Below, piece by piece: positions 7,962 to 14,229 of a DNA stretch of 14,229 nucleotides. The stretch comes from Dethiosulfatibacter sp. GTDB taxonomy: Bacteria > Bacillota_A > Clostridia > Tissierellales > Dethiosulfatibacteraceae. Each line of letters opens with the position of its first letter. Within the stretch, counting starts at the first letter, position 1. The stretch covers positions 1-14,229 of the forward strand of contig JAHRFV010000215.1 of NCBI GenBank assembly GCA_019084435.1, in the 5' to 3' direction. The notes below the pieces were generated by a model, which had not been told where the DNA came from, did not search any database, and saw only the letters and a program-made list of their open reading frames with translations. A program made the translations under genes and the position numbers.

Positions 7962-8168
7962 ATGCTGAGTAAGATAGTTTTAGGTATTTTTGTTTTTATG
8001 ATGATTGTTTTCATGGCTGTGCTGATCATGGAGACCATCTCATCGGCTGCTGACGCTGAGAAAAGAAGAAAAAAGCAGTCTTCGAAAAATAGTCAATCAA
8101 AACAGATAATCAAGAGGAATAGTCCTTATCCTGATGATTATTTTGACAAGTATAACAGGAGGTTCTGA
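7962..8168 (+). CDS. Small single-pass membrane protein, hypothetical
   Basis: I do not recognise this 68-residue protein. It has one hydrophobic helix (about residues 4-22, KIVLGIFVFMMIVFMAVLI). A strongly basic, Ser/Gln-rich tail follows (EKRRKKQSSKNSQSKQ), then PYPDDYFDKYNRRF. The basic tail directly after the helix suggests N-out, C-in topology. I chose the ATG at 7962 because AGGGTG (7950-7955) lies 6 nt upstream. An in-frame GTG at 7953 would add three residues but has no good ribosome binding site. It is the first gene after a new promoter, and its stop overlaps the next ATG by one base (TGATG). Confidence 0.75.
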   Translation: MLSKIVLGIFVFMMIVFMAVLIMETISSAADAEKRRKKQSSKNSQSKQIIKRNSPYPDDYFDKYNRRF

Positions 8169-8698
8169 TGTCTGAAGAGTATTATGCCAGGGAAGTTCTG
8201 AAAAAGAAACGGAAATCGACCGCATTTTTTATTATTACCGGATTTCTTTCAATTATAATCTTGAACAATTTGATAACTTTAACCAATAAGCTTTCAAGCA
8301 ACAGAAATATTGTCAGCGTTGGTCTAATAATAGTTTTTGGCGTTATGATTTTTTTGTTAATGGAGAGATATATATCAGTTTATGTATATAAGATAGGAAA
8401 AGATGCAATCATTTTTGCAAAAAAAACTGGGAACAGAGAAAATGACATCCTGTATATTAAACTCGATGAAATTGAGAATATTAAAGATTTGAGAGAGATG
8501 GAACCCAATTCCGAGGTTAAAGAGACCTACTACTTTGTGTATAGCGATATGGAGGAAGGGTGCAAAGTCTGTGAATTCAAGAAAGAGAATAAGCTCTACA
8601 GATTTGTCTTTTTACCGAGTGAAAGGATATTAAGAATACTAGATAGGAAGTTGAATCATCATGGACATGGAAGACCAATTAAAAAAGTACAATTATAG
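8168..8698 (+). CDS. Hypothetical two-helix membrane protein with cytoplasmic domain
   Basis: Unrecognised protein of 176 residues. A basic N-terminus (KKKRKS, 12-17) is followed by two transmembrane helices (about 18-37 and 48-67) and then a mixed alpha/beta cytoplasmic domain of about 105 residues. This domain begins VYVYKIGKDAIIFAKK, a layout reminiscent of bacterial PH-like domains behind paired helices. That resemblance is a guess. Two cysteines (GCKVCEF) lie near the middle of the domain. AGGAGG (8157-8162) is 5 nt upstream of the ATG. The 3' end overlaps the decarboxylase gene by 38 nt in another frame, and the C-terminus (NHHGHGRPIKKVQL) is encoded there. Confidence 0.8.
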   Translation: MSEEYYAREVLKKKRKSTAFFIITGFLSIIILNNLITLTNKLSSNRNIVSVGLIIVFGVMIFLLMERYISVYVYKIGKDAIIFAKKTGNRENDILYIKLDEIENIKDLREMEPNSEVKETYYFVYSDMEEGCKVCEFKKENKLYRFVFLPSERILRILDRKLNHHGHGRPIKKVQL

Positions 8699-10079
8699 TA
8701 ACCCCTACAGATTCCATATGCCCGGTCATAAAGGAAAGAACATCTTCTCACCAAATGATGAAATTATTTTGTATGGCAATGATATAACTGAAATCGAAGG
8801 CATGGATAATCTCCATAACCCGAAAGGGGTTATAAAGGATATGCTGGACCAAATTGCCAATACTTATGGTGTCAGAAGAACATTCTTGTCAACCAATGGC
8901 AGCACGACTTCTCTGCACGCGGCTATACTTGGACTAACTAATCCCAAAGACCAAATCATTATAGCCCGAGATTGTCATAAGGCAGTTTATAACGCGCTGA
9001 TTTTGGGAGATCTGAACCCGGTATATTTACCGATAACATTCAATAAGAATATCGGACTAGTTAATTTAGACAATTTGATGGATTTTGAGACTACTTTAAA
9101 AGATACAGATGCCAAGGTTGTGGTAATCACATACCCCTCATATTTTGGCATATGCTGTGATATTAAGGAAATAGTCAGAATAGTCCATAAGTATAAAAAA
9201 ATAATTATAGTAGATGAAGCCCATGGCAGCCATTTGAAGTTTAGTGGCTTATTACCCCTATCTGCAGAAGATGCGGGTGCCGATGTCATCATACAAAGCG
9301 CTCATAAAACACTACCAGCGCTGACCCAAACCTCGATGCTTCATATCAATACAAATCTTGATACATCAAGAATTGAAAGCTACTTGTCAATTCTCATGAC
9401 GACAAGCCCTTCCTATCTGATGATGGTCTCGTTGGAAAAATCAGTTAAATTCATGGTAGACAATGCAAAATTTCGTCTAGAAGAGAACCTTAATGCAATA
9501 GACAAGTTATCAAAAGAGTATATCAATGCTGGTAAGATCTTTAAGGATAGGAATTATTTTTTGGCAAACAATGGGTTTGACTTTGATTCATCAAAACTAT
9601 TATTCAGATTAGCTGAGGTTGGTATTATTGCAACGGATGGCAAAAAACTTTTAAGAAAACGCTATAGTATTGAGATGGAGATGGCCAATACAGAATACAT
9701 TAATGGATTTATGACGGTTAGCGATGAGGTGGACGAATTGCGTTTTCTATTTCAGTCAGTTGATGATATAATTAGAAGTGAGGGAAGCGATAACATCATT
9801 GACCCAAGTGCTTACGCTAGAATGGTTGTCGAACCTGAAATTGGTATTAACATTAGGAGCGCTTTTTATGCAAAAAAAACTGTGTTGTCGTTGAATTCCT
9901 CAACAGGTGAGATTTCAGGTAATTTTATTATTCCTTACCCGCCTGGTATTCCATTGATATGTCCCGGTGAAAGGATATCAAACGAATTAATAGATTTAAT
10001 CAATGTGTTGGATAAAATGGGAATAGAAATATTGGGACTGGAAAATGGCAACATTAAAGTAATAAAAGACACTCAATAG
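8661..10079 (+). CDS. yaaO: Orn/Lys/Arg decarboxylase-fold PLP enzyme (YaaO type)
   Basis: PLP-dependent amino-acid decarboxylase of the aspartate-aminotransferase fold, 472 residues, similar in size to B. subtilis YaaO/SpeA. Visible: YRFHMPGHKG (16-25), STNGSTTSLH (77-86) binding the cofactor phosphate, VDEAHGSH (184-191) with the PLP-contacting Asp and His, and SAHKTLPALTQTSMLH (213-228), where K216 should form the Schiff base. The C-terminal domain carries IPYPPGIPLICPGE. Activity on arginine, lysine or ornithine cannot be told from sequence, so polyamine synthesis is inferred. The start at 8661 overlaps the preceding gene by 38 nt and has AGGAAG at 8645-8650. An ATG at 8667 is a possible alternative. 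Position directly upstream of tmk matches yaaO in Bacillus. Confidence 0.9.
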   Translation: MDMEDQLKKYNYSNPYRFHMPGHKGKNIFSPNDEIILYGNDITEIEGMDNLHNPKGVIKDMLDQIANTYGVRRTFLSTNGSTTSLHAAILGLTNPKDQIIIARDCHKAVYNALILGDLNPVYLPITFNKNIGLVNLDNLMDFETTLKDTDAKVVVITYPSYFGICCDIKEIVRIVHKYKKIIIVDEAHGSHLKFSGLLPLSAEDAGADVIIQSAHKTLPALTQTSMLHINTNLDTSRIESYLSILMTTSPSYLMMVSLEKSVKFMVDNAKFRLEENLNAIDKLSKEYINAGKIFKDRNYFLANNGFDFDSSKLLFRLAEVGIIATDGKKLLRKRYSIEMEMANTEYINGFMTVSDEVDELRFLFQSVDDIIRSEGSDNIIDPSAYARMVVEPEIGINIRSAFYAKKTVLSLNSSTGEISGNFIIPYPPGIPLICPGERISNELIDLINVLDKMGIEILGLENGNIKVIKDTQ

Positions 10080-10088
10080 GAGATACAG

Positions 10089-10706
10089 ATGAAGAAAGGT
10101 TTATTTATAGTATTGGAAGGCCCAGATGGTGCCGGTAAAAGCACCGTATCGGAAATGATAGCGAAATATCTGCAGCAGAAAGGCCATGAAATAGAATTCA
10201 CAAGAGAACCTGGTGGAACGCCTATAGGAGAAAAAATTAGAGGAATTATACTGGACAACGAAAATACTGAGATGGCTGCAACAACTGAAGCTCTACTATA
10301 TGCCGCTTCCAGGGCTCAGCATGTGTCCGAGAAAATAAGACCAATTCTCATGTCAGGAAAGACACTGATATGTGAAAGATTCTACCATTCAAGCCTTGTT
10401 TATCAAGGAATCGGTAGAAAACTGGGCGTGGAGAAAGTAAGAAACATAAATGAATTTGCCATTGAAGGAACTTACCCTGATCTTGTACTGTTTCTGGATA
10501 TTGATCCAGCTGAAGCATTATATAGGAAAAAGAGCCTAGATGGCGGTGATAGATTGGAACAAGAGCATGTTTCATTTCATACAGATGTATACAATGGCTA
10601 TAAGGAAATCATTAAAGTATCACCTGAAATAAAGGTAATTGACGCATCCAAATCAAAAGATGAAGTATTTAAAAGTGTTATAGAGCAACTTGAGAAAATA
10701 TTATAA
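10089..10706 (+). CDS. tmk: Thymidylate kinase
   Basis: Phosphorylates dTMP to dTDP with ATP, the last specific step to dTTP. It has 205 residues, the normal length. Visible: P-loop GPDGAGKST (11-19), the dTMP-site loop REPGGTPIGE (39-48), and the signature CERFYHSSLVYQG, where the usual Asp of the DR[FY] motif is Glu, a change the family tolerates. A Gly/Asp/Arg-containing LID follows (SLDGGDRLEQE). AGGAG (10078-10082) precedes the ATG by 6 nt. It lies 9 nt after the decarboxylase gene and 13 nt before darA, so it is certainly in the same operon. Confidence 0.97.
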   Translation: MKKGLFIVLEGPDGAGKSTVSEMIAKYLQQKGHEIEFTREPGGTPIGEKIRGIILDNENTEMAATTEALLYAASRAQHVSEKIRPILMSGKTLICERFYHSSLVYQGIGRKLGVEKVRNINEFAIEGTYPDLVLFLDIDPAEALYRKKSLDGGDRLEQEHVSFHTDVYNGYKEIIKVSPEIKVIDASKSKDEVFKSVIEQLEKIL

Positions 10707-10719
10707 GGGAGGAATTTCT

Positions 10720-11052
10720 ATGAAACTCATTATTGCAGTCATACAGGACGAAGACGCCAACAGGGTGTCAAATGATTTGAGAAATAAGAATTTTGGATTG
10801 ACCAAGCTTGCGTCCACAGGTGGTTTTTTAAGTTCAGGAAATACAACGCTTCTGATTGGCGTTGAAGAAGATAGAGTGGAAAACGCAATTGAAATCATTA
10901 AGGAAAACTGCAAAACCAGAAAAAAGATAACAACAGATTCCATACCCAGTACCTATACTGCAGCAAGTGGATATATTCCTAGAACCATAGAGGTCTTGGT
11001 CGGTGGTGCAACGATATTTGTTGTCGATGTGGATAAATTTGAAAAAATGTAG
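10720..11052 (+). CDS. darA: Cyclic-di-AMP receptor, PII-like (DarA/PstA)
   Basis: Trimeric PII-like signal protein that binds cyclic-di-AMP, known as DarA (YaaQ) in Bacillus and PstA in Staphylococcus. It has 110 residues. Visible: MKLIIAVIQDEDANRV at the start, the ligand-site segment TKLASTGGFLSSGNTT (28-43), and the C-terminal VGGATIFVVDVDKFEKM. The start is the ATG at 10720 with GGGAGG at 10708-10713. A longer reading from a TTG at 10690 overlaps tmk and can be dismissed. Oddity: position 26, an Arg in the Bacillus and Staphylococcus proteins as I recall them, is Gly here, and the loop after residue 66 lacks the usual PMGG. In Bacillus, yaaR follows; here holB comes directly after 14 nt. 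Confidence 0.95.
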   Translation: MKLIIAVIQDEDANRVSNDLRNKNFGLTKLASTGGFLSSGNTTLLIGVEEDRVENAIEIIKENCKTRKKITTDSIPSTYTAASGYIPRTIEVLVGGATIFVVDVDKFEKM

Positions 11053-11066
11053 ACAAAGGAAATGAC

Positions 11067-12056
11067 ATGCAGTATAGTTTGATAATAGGTCAGGATAATA
11101 TAAAGAAACACTTGAAGCAGATTGCGGAAAGCAATCAGATTTCCCACGGCTATATATTCGAAGGACCCAAGGGAACAGGTAAATTTGATATGGCAAAGAT
11201 CTTTGCTCAGTCAATTTTGTGTAAAATCAAAGGACCTGAGCCATGTGAGATATGTTCGTCCTGTATAAAAGCCAACAGTGGCAATCATCCTGATATACAA
11301 TATCTTGATTTACAAGAAGACTCCATTAAGCGACAGGATATCGATTCAATACTAAACAAAATCTATACCAAACCCTATGAAAGTGACAGAAAGATTTTCA
11401 TCATCAATGAATCTCAAAAAATGACAGTTCAGGCCGCCAATGCATTCCTTAAAACATTGGAAGAGCCACCTGAAGACACAATAATTATTCTGATAACGAC
11501 CAATATCAACTTGTTGCTTCCTACTATAGCATCCAGGTGTCAGTATTTTAGATTTGAAGAAATCAGTTTTAATGAAATACAAAGGATTCTTATAACGGAT
11601 TTCAACTCAAGTGAATCCGAGGCAATACTACTTGCGGGTTATTCAAAAGGGATACTACAAAGGGCGATCAACATAAAAAATAAGACATTTGATTTGTTGA
11701 CATTAAGAAATCAGGTGTTGGAAATCATTGATGAATTGATGGATGGTGGAAGATTCACTTCCTTCAAATTCGAAAAATATTTTGATCAAAATAAGGAACA
11801 TATAGAAGAAATCATTGAAATAATGATGATTTGGTTTCGTGATGTTCTATTCTACAAAGCAGATCTCAAGGAAAAAATAATCAACATCGATAAAATTGAA
11901 TGGGTTATTAAACACAGCAAAAAAGCAAATAACATCAAATGTGCCGAGATTTACGGACATTTGCAGATGACATACGAAGATATAAATAATAATTCGAATT
12001 TTAAATATGCGATAGACCATTTGCTTTTTAAAATTCAGGAGGTTAGGCATGGTTAA
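11067..12056 (+). CDS. holB: DNA polymerase III subunit delta prime
   Basis: Clamp-loader subunit that pairs with DnaX and delta to open and load the sliding clamp. It has 329 residues. Visible: ISHGYIFEGPKGTGKF (25-40), a Walker-A-like loop lacking the final Ser/Thr; a zinc-binding set C52, C60, C63 and C66; a degenerate Walker B (INESQ, 113-117, instead of DExx); LEEPPED (131-137); and SRC (156-158), the arginine finger that serves the neighbouring subunit. The degenerate nucleotide site is typical of delta prime, which does not hydrolyse ATP, and distinguishes it from DnaX. AAAGGA (11055-11060) lies 6 nt upstream of the ATG. The last 8 nt overlap ricT. Confidence 0.95.
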   Translation: MQYSLIIGQDNIKKHLKQIAESNQISHGYIFEGPKGTGKFDMAKIFAQSILCKIKGPEPCEICSSCIKANSGNHPDIQYLDLQEDSIKRQDIDSILNKIYTKPYESDRKIFIINESQKMTVQAANAFLKTLEEPPEDTIIILITTNINLLLPTIASRCQYFRFEEISFNEIQRILITDFNSSESEAILLAGYSKGILQRAINIKNKTFDLLTLRNQVLEIIDELMDGGRFTSFKFEKYFDQNKEHIEEIIEIMMIWFRDVLFYKADLKEKIINIDKIEWVIKHSKKANNIKCAEIYGHLQMTYEDINNNSNFKYAIDHLLFKIQEVRHG

Positions 12057-12864
12057 AGTTGTAGGTGTAAGATTTAAAAAAGCAGGAAAAATATATTATT
12101 TTGATCCAGACAGAAAAATGATAAAGGAAGACGACTATGTTATTGTTGAAACCGCAAGGGGAATAGAATTCGGGCATGTCGTTGTCGGTCCCAAATTAGT
12201 CAAAGAAGATGAAATAGTTCAACCCTTGAAGAAAGTTTTAAGAGTGGCTTCGTTAGATGATATAGAGAAAAATAATAAAAACCAAGAGGATGAAAAAAAA
12301 GCATTCTCTACTTGTATGGAAAAAATTGCCGAGCATAATTTGGATATGAAGCTGATCGATGTAGAATATACATTTGATAACAATAAGGTTATCTTTTACT
12401 TTACAGCAGACGGACGAGTCGATTTTAGAGACTTGGTCAAAGACCTTGCAGCAGTATTTAAAACAAGAATTGAGCTGCGACAGATTGGCGTCAGAGATGA
12501 GGCAAAGATGATCGGTGGGTTGGGTCCGTGTGGCAGACCACTATGTTGCACGACATTTTTAGGTGATTTTGCTCCAGTTTCTATCAAAATGGCAAAAGAG
12601 CAGAACCTTTCCCTGAACCCGACTAAAATATCCGGTATTTGCTCCAGATTGATGTGTTGCTTGAATTATGAAAAAGATCTTTACGAAGAAAATCTGGATA
12701 GGCTTCCTAATATTGGAGAAAAAGTCGTGACCCCTAATGGAATAGGCGAAGTAGTTCATATTAATCCGTTGATATGCAAATTGAAAGTAAAACTTAAGAA
12801 AAAAGATGAGGATATATCTGAGATTCTGGAATTTGAAGAAAAAGACATATCAAAAACCAGATAA
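12049..12864 (+). CDS. ricT: PSP1-domain Fe-S protein RicT (YaaT)
   Basis: Counterpart of B. subtilis RicT (YaaT). There it forms, with RicA and RicF, the Fe-S Y-complex that supports RNase Y-dependent mRNA maturation and phosphorelay output. It has 271 residues, the usual length. Visible: the N-terminal VVGVRFKKAGKIYYFDP, then the Cys-rich PSP1 core with GGLGPCGRPLCC (156-167) and GICSRLMCCLNYE (196-208). Six cysteines (161, 166, 167, 198, 203, 204) are candidates for iron-sulfur ligands. The C-terminus is a basic beta domain (GEKVVTPNGIGEVVHI) resembling a small KOW-like fold. AGGAGG (12037-12042) is 6 nt upstream of the ATG, inside holB. In Bacillus yabA follows; here the operon ends. Confidence 0.94.
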   Translation: MVKVVGVRFKKAGKIYYFDPDRKMIKEDDYVIVETARGIEFGHVVVGPKLVKEDEIVQPLKKVLRVASLDDIEKNNKNQEDEKKAFSTCMEKIAEHNLDMKLIDVEYTFDNNKVIFYFTADGRVDFRDLVKDLAAVFKTRIELRQIGVRDEAKMIGGLGPCGRPLCCTTFLGDFAPVSIKMAKEQNLSLNPTKISGICSRLMCCLNYEKDLYEENLDRLPNIGEKVVTPNGIGEVVHINPLICKLKVKLKKKDEDISEILEFEEKDISKTR

Positions 12865-12867
12865 AGA

Positions 12868-12885
12868 TTGTCAAATACTTGTCAA
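12868..12885. promoter_or_regulatory. Candidate Rex-like operator upstream of the ferredoxin gene
   Basis: TTGTCAA, 4 nt, TTGTCAA. Because TTGNCAA is itself palindromic, this reads as an 18-bp inverted repeat (7-4-7) with one mismatch. As I remember it, the Rex redox-sensor consensus is TTGTTAA-N4-TTAACAA, also 7-4-7, and the site matches 11 of its 14 arm positions. It ends 5 nt before the ferredoxin -35 and starts 3 nt after the ricT stop. Function is inferred. Confidence 0.35.
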
Positions 12886-12890
12886 AACCA

Positions 12891-13120
<230 letters not shown>

Positions 13121-13131
13121 TTGTTCAAATC

Positions 13132-13160
13132 AAAAAAAGTTCTCAGTGAGAACTTTTTTT
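13132..13160. terminator. Bidirectional rho-independent terminator
   Basis: Seven A's and GTTCTC, a 3-nt loop (AGT), then GAGAAC and seven T's. The 13-bp perfect stem with flanking A and T tracts works on both strands. It ends the ferredoxin transcript (12 nt after the stop) and the convergent degV transcript (12 nt after its stop). Confidence 0.95.
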
Positions 13161-13171
13161 AATGCATTTTA

Positions 13172-14017
13172 TCAGAATGCTATAACTATTCCGCCATCAT
13201 CAGCATATACGGTGCTGATACCTCTGGCTTCAAATATCATGATATCTTTAAATGGATATTTTTCCAGGATGTCTTTTTTTAGTGCTTGAGCTTTTTCAAG
13301 AGCATTGACATGTGTTATGCCTAAAACTGTATTTTCATAATCTACTGCATGCTCTCCAATTAGTTGAACAAGTCTGCTGAATGCTTTTTTCTTACCTCTT
13401 ACTTTATCCAGAACATCAATCTCACCTTCATCAGTGGCACCCATGATTGGGGATATGTGCATGAAGGTTGCGAAGGATGCTTTGACACGACTCAGTCTCC
13501 CGGCTTTAGCCAGATGCTCGTAAGAATCCAAAATAAACATTGTCTTAAGCTTTTCTATATAGGCGGTGGTTTGCTCAACGATTTCTTCTTTCGTGTAACT
13601 GGCATCCAATAACTCCTTAATCTTTATGCTGATCAGTGATTGTGCGGCAGATGCGGATTTGGAATTAAAAATATGAACAAACGAATCAGGGAAGTTTTCC
13701 TTCATCATCGTGCAGGCTGCCATTGCGCTACCATAAGAACCACTCAGTTTATCAGACAATGTTACAACAAAGCTATTCTTGTATTTTTTGAATGTTTCGT
13801 AATATTCCCCTGGAGACGGGCACGCGGTCTTCAATGAATGCTTGCTTTTTTTGATCATATCTAGTAAATATTGGGTATCTAGATTGTCATCTACGATTTC
13901 GTCATCATCAATAAGAATTCTTAAAGGAATTGTATCAAAATTGTCTTTGATCTGTTCATTGATATCTGTGCAACTGTCAACGATTATACCGTTTTCAAAA
14001 TCTGAAATATTTTCCAT
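13172..14017 (-). CDS. DegV family fatty-acid-binding protein
   Basis: DegV-family protein of 281 residues, the usual length. Characterised relatives (FakB) hold a fatty acid for phosphorylation by FakA, feeding exogenous fatty acids into phospholipids; whether this copy does so is inferred. Visible: IIVDSCTDIN (11-20), the lipid-site loop TACPSPGEY (64-72), LSGSYGSA (91-98), SASAAQ (121-126), the conserved LAKAGRLSR (169-177) and the closing GISTVYADDGGIVIAF (266-281). No fakA is in the window, but Firmicutes often carry several unlinked DegV genes. AAAGGAA at 14033-14027 lies 9 nt from the ATG. It has its own promoter and shares the terminator with the convergent ferredoxin gene. Confidence 0.93.
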   Translation of the reverse strand: MENISDFENGIIVDSCTDINEQIKDNFDTIPLRILIDDDEIVDDNLDTQYLLDMIKKSKHSLKTACPSPGEYYETFKKYKNSFVVTLSDKLSGSYGSAMAACTMMKENFPDSFVHIFNSKSASAAQSLISIKIKELLDASYTKEEIVEQTTAYIEKLKTMFILDSYEHLAKAGRLSRVKASFATFMHISPIMGATDEGEIDVLDKVRGKKKAFSRLVQLIGEHAVDYENTVLGITHVNALEKAQALKKDILEKYPFKDIMIFEARGISTVYADDGGIVIAF

Positions 14018-14049
14018 TATTCTTTATTCCTTTCTTAATTTGTTAATTA

Positions 14050-14058
14050 ATTATAACA
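14050..14058 (-). promoter_or_regulatory. Extended -10 promoter element for degV
   Basis: Minus strand TGT-TATAAT (14058-14050): a perfect -10 with the TGn extension that can replace a good -35. The sequence 16-18 nt upstream has no clear -35. The start would be near 14043, about 25 nt before the ATG. The IS left end lies only 30 nt upstream of the element, so any upstream activator site has been displaced. Confidence 0.5.
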
Positions 14059-14088
14059 GTTATTGTTAGAAAAGTAATAATTTTTTTT

Positions 14089-14116
14089 GATAAAGTCCGT
14101 ATAATGGTGTAAAAAG
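14089..14116 (+). repeat. IS256-family terminal inverted repeat (left)
   Basis: Transposase-binding end starting GATAAAGTCCG. It contains a perfect TATAAT (14100-14105) pointing into the element with no good -35 in the flank, the arrangement that can give a strong junction promoter when IS ends abut in a circle. The inner boundary is approximate. Confidence 0.75.
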
Positions 14117-14149
14117 AAAATTTAAATAAAAGTGAGCCAAAATGCTCAA

Positions 14150-14190
14150 CCTCGGTTAAAATATAAGTACGACCAAACAAATAACTGAGG
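14150..14190 (+). promoter_or_regulatory. Hairpin covering the transposase ribosome binding site
   Basis: CCTCGGTTA (14150-14158) pairs over 9 bp, with one G-U pair, with TAACTGAGG (14182-14190). The downstream arm includes the first half of the Shine-Dalgarno sequence GAGGAGG (14187-14193). A second small stem (TGAGC/GCTCA, 14133-14148) lies before it. Folding would reduce transposase translation; this is inferred. Confidence 0.45.
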
Positions 14191-14199
14191 AGGAAACAA

Positions 14200-14229
14200 A
14201 TGGCTCAATTAAATATTACACTGGATACC
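14200..14229 (+). CDS. IS256-family transposase (first 10 codons only)
   Basis: An ATG 6 nt after GAGGAGG opens a frame reading MAQLNITLDT, which resembles the start of IS256-family (Mutator-like, DDE) transposases from Firmicutes as I recall them. The rest is beyond the window, so no catalytic residue can be checked. The identification rests mainly on the terminal repeat just upstream. Confidence 0.75.
   Translation, partial: MAQLNITLDT

Larger units (their letters stand above)
14089..14229 (+). mobile_element. IS256-family insertion sequence, left end (cut by window edge)
   Basis: The terminal sequence GATAAAGTCCGTATAATGGT matches the IS256-family inverted repeat as I remember it. A leader of about 85 nt follows, then a transposase start with GAGGAGG. 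Only the first 141 bases are present. The preceding bases 14081-14088 are eight T's, which fits the 8-bp target duplication typical of the family, but the right end is needed to confirm. It has inserted between degV and an unseen gene. Confidence 0.82.

Noticed and set aside
10690..10719. N-terminal extension of darA from a TTG codon
   Set aside because: It overlaps the tmk 3' end, has no ribosome binding site, and the family starts at MKLI, which is the ATG at 10720 behind GGGAGG.
11163..11190. HolB read as a second DnaX-type ATPase
   Set aside because: The P-loop lacks the final Ser/Thr and Walker B is degenerate (INES), which is typical of delta prime, and the position before ricT fits holB.
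10834..11214. 126-residue minus-strand ORF across the darA-holB junction
   Set aside because: It spans two well-supported genes in the opposite direction and resembles no protein family I know. It is a shadow.
13364..13837. Plus-strand ORFs opposite degV
   Set aside because: No ribosome binding sites, low-complexity translations, and full overlap with a clear DegV protein.

Overview
The window is AT-rich, tightly packed and typical of a low-GC Firmicute. An anaerobic Clostridia-type organism is most likely. The evidence is a classic 56-residue clostridial 2[4Fe-4S] ferredoxin, strong AGGAGG-type ribosome binding sites, and two housekeeping clusters whose order matches the Firmicute core (dnaX-ybaB-recR and yaaO-tmk-darA-holB-ricT). 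I cannot name a genus from the sequence. No rRNA, tRNA, CRISPR array or phage genes are visible, and no stretch longer than 300 bases lacks a gene.

Layout. Bases 1-2456 (+) hold the 3' part of dnaX, then ybaB and recR, closed by a hairpin terminator. Bases 2506-3702 (+) encode an M20-family amidohydrolase. It runs tail to tail into a leftward pair: a YjiH-type multispanning membrane protein (6032-4731) followed by an unrecognised membrane-anchored, extracytoplasmic protein (4637-3699). A short divergent region carries a good sigma-A promoter for the leftward pair and separates it from a rightward nadE-EamA transporter pair (6124-7886, joined by an ATGA overlap). A new promoter at about 7894-7922 starts the second core cluster: two unrecognised membrane proteins, an Orn/Lys/Arg decarboxylase-fold enzyme (yaaO type), tmk, darA, holB and ricT (7962-12864). 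A monocistronic ferredoxin gene follows, with its own promoter, a possible redox operator and a strong bidirectional terminator. It converges on a leftward degV. The window ends 141 bases inside an IS256-family insertion sequence.

How the genes fit together. DnaX (tau/gamma) and HolB (delta prime) are clamp-loader subunits, and Tmk makes dTDP for DNA synthesis. RecR and YbaB go with recombinational repair and nucleoid binding. DarA is the PII-like cyclic-di-AMP receptor and RicT is an Fe-S protein involved in RNA processing. The order resembles the Bacillus subtilis origin-proximal region, but bofA-type genes, yaaR and yabA are not in their usual places, and metabolic and transport genes sit between the two halves.

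I do not see a clear new multi-gene system. The best leads are a Rex-like inverted repeat upstream of the ferredoxin promoter, a hairpin that could mask the transposase ribosome binding site in the IS, replacement of both key Walker A glycines at the very start of the dnaX fragment, overlapping divergent promoters at 7883-7922, and three unrecognised membrane or exported proteins.
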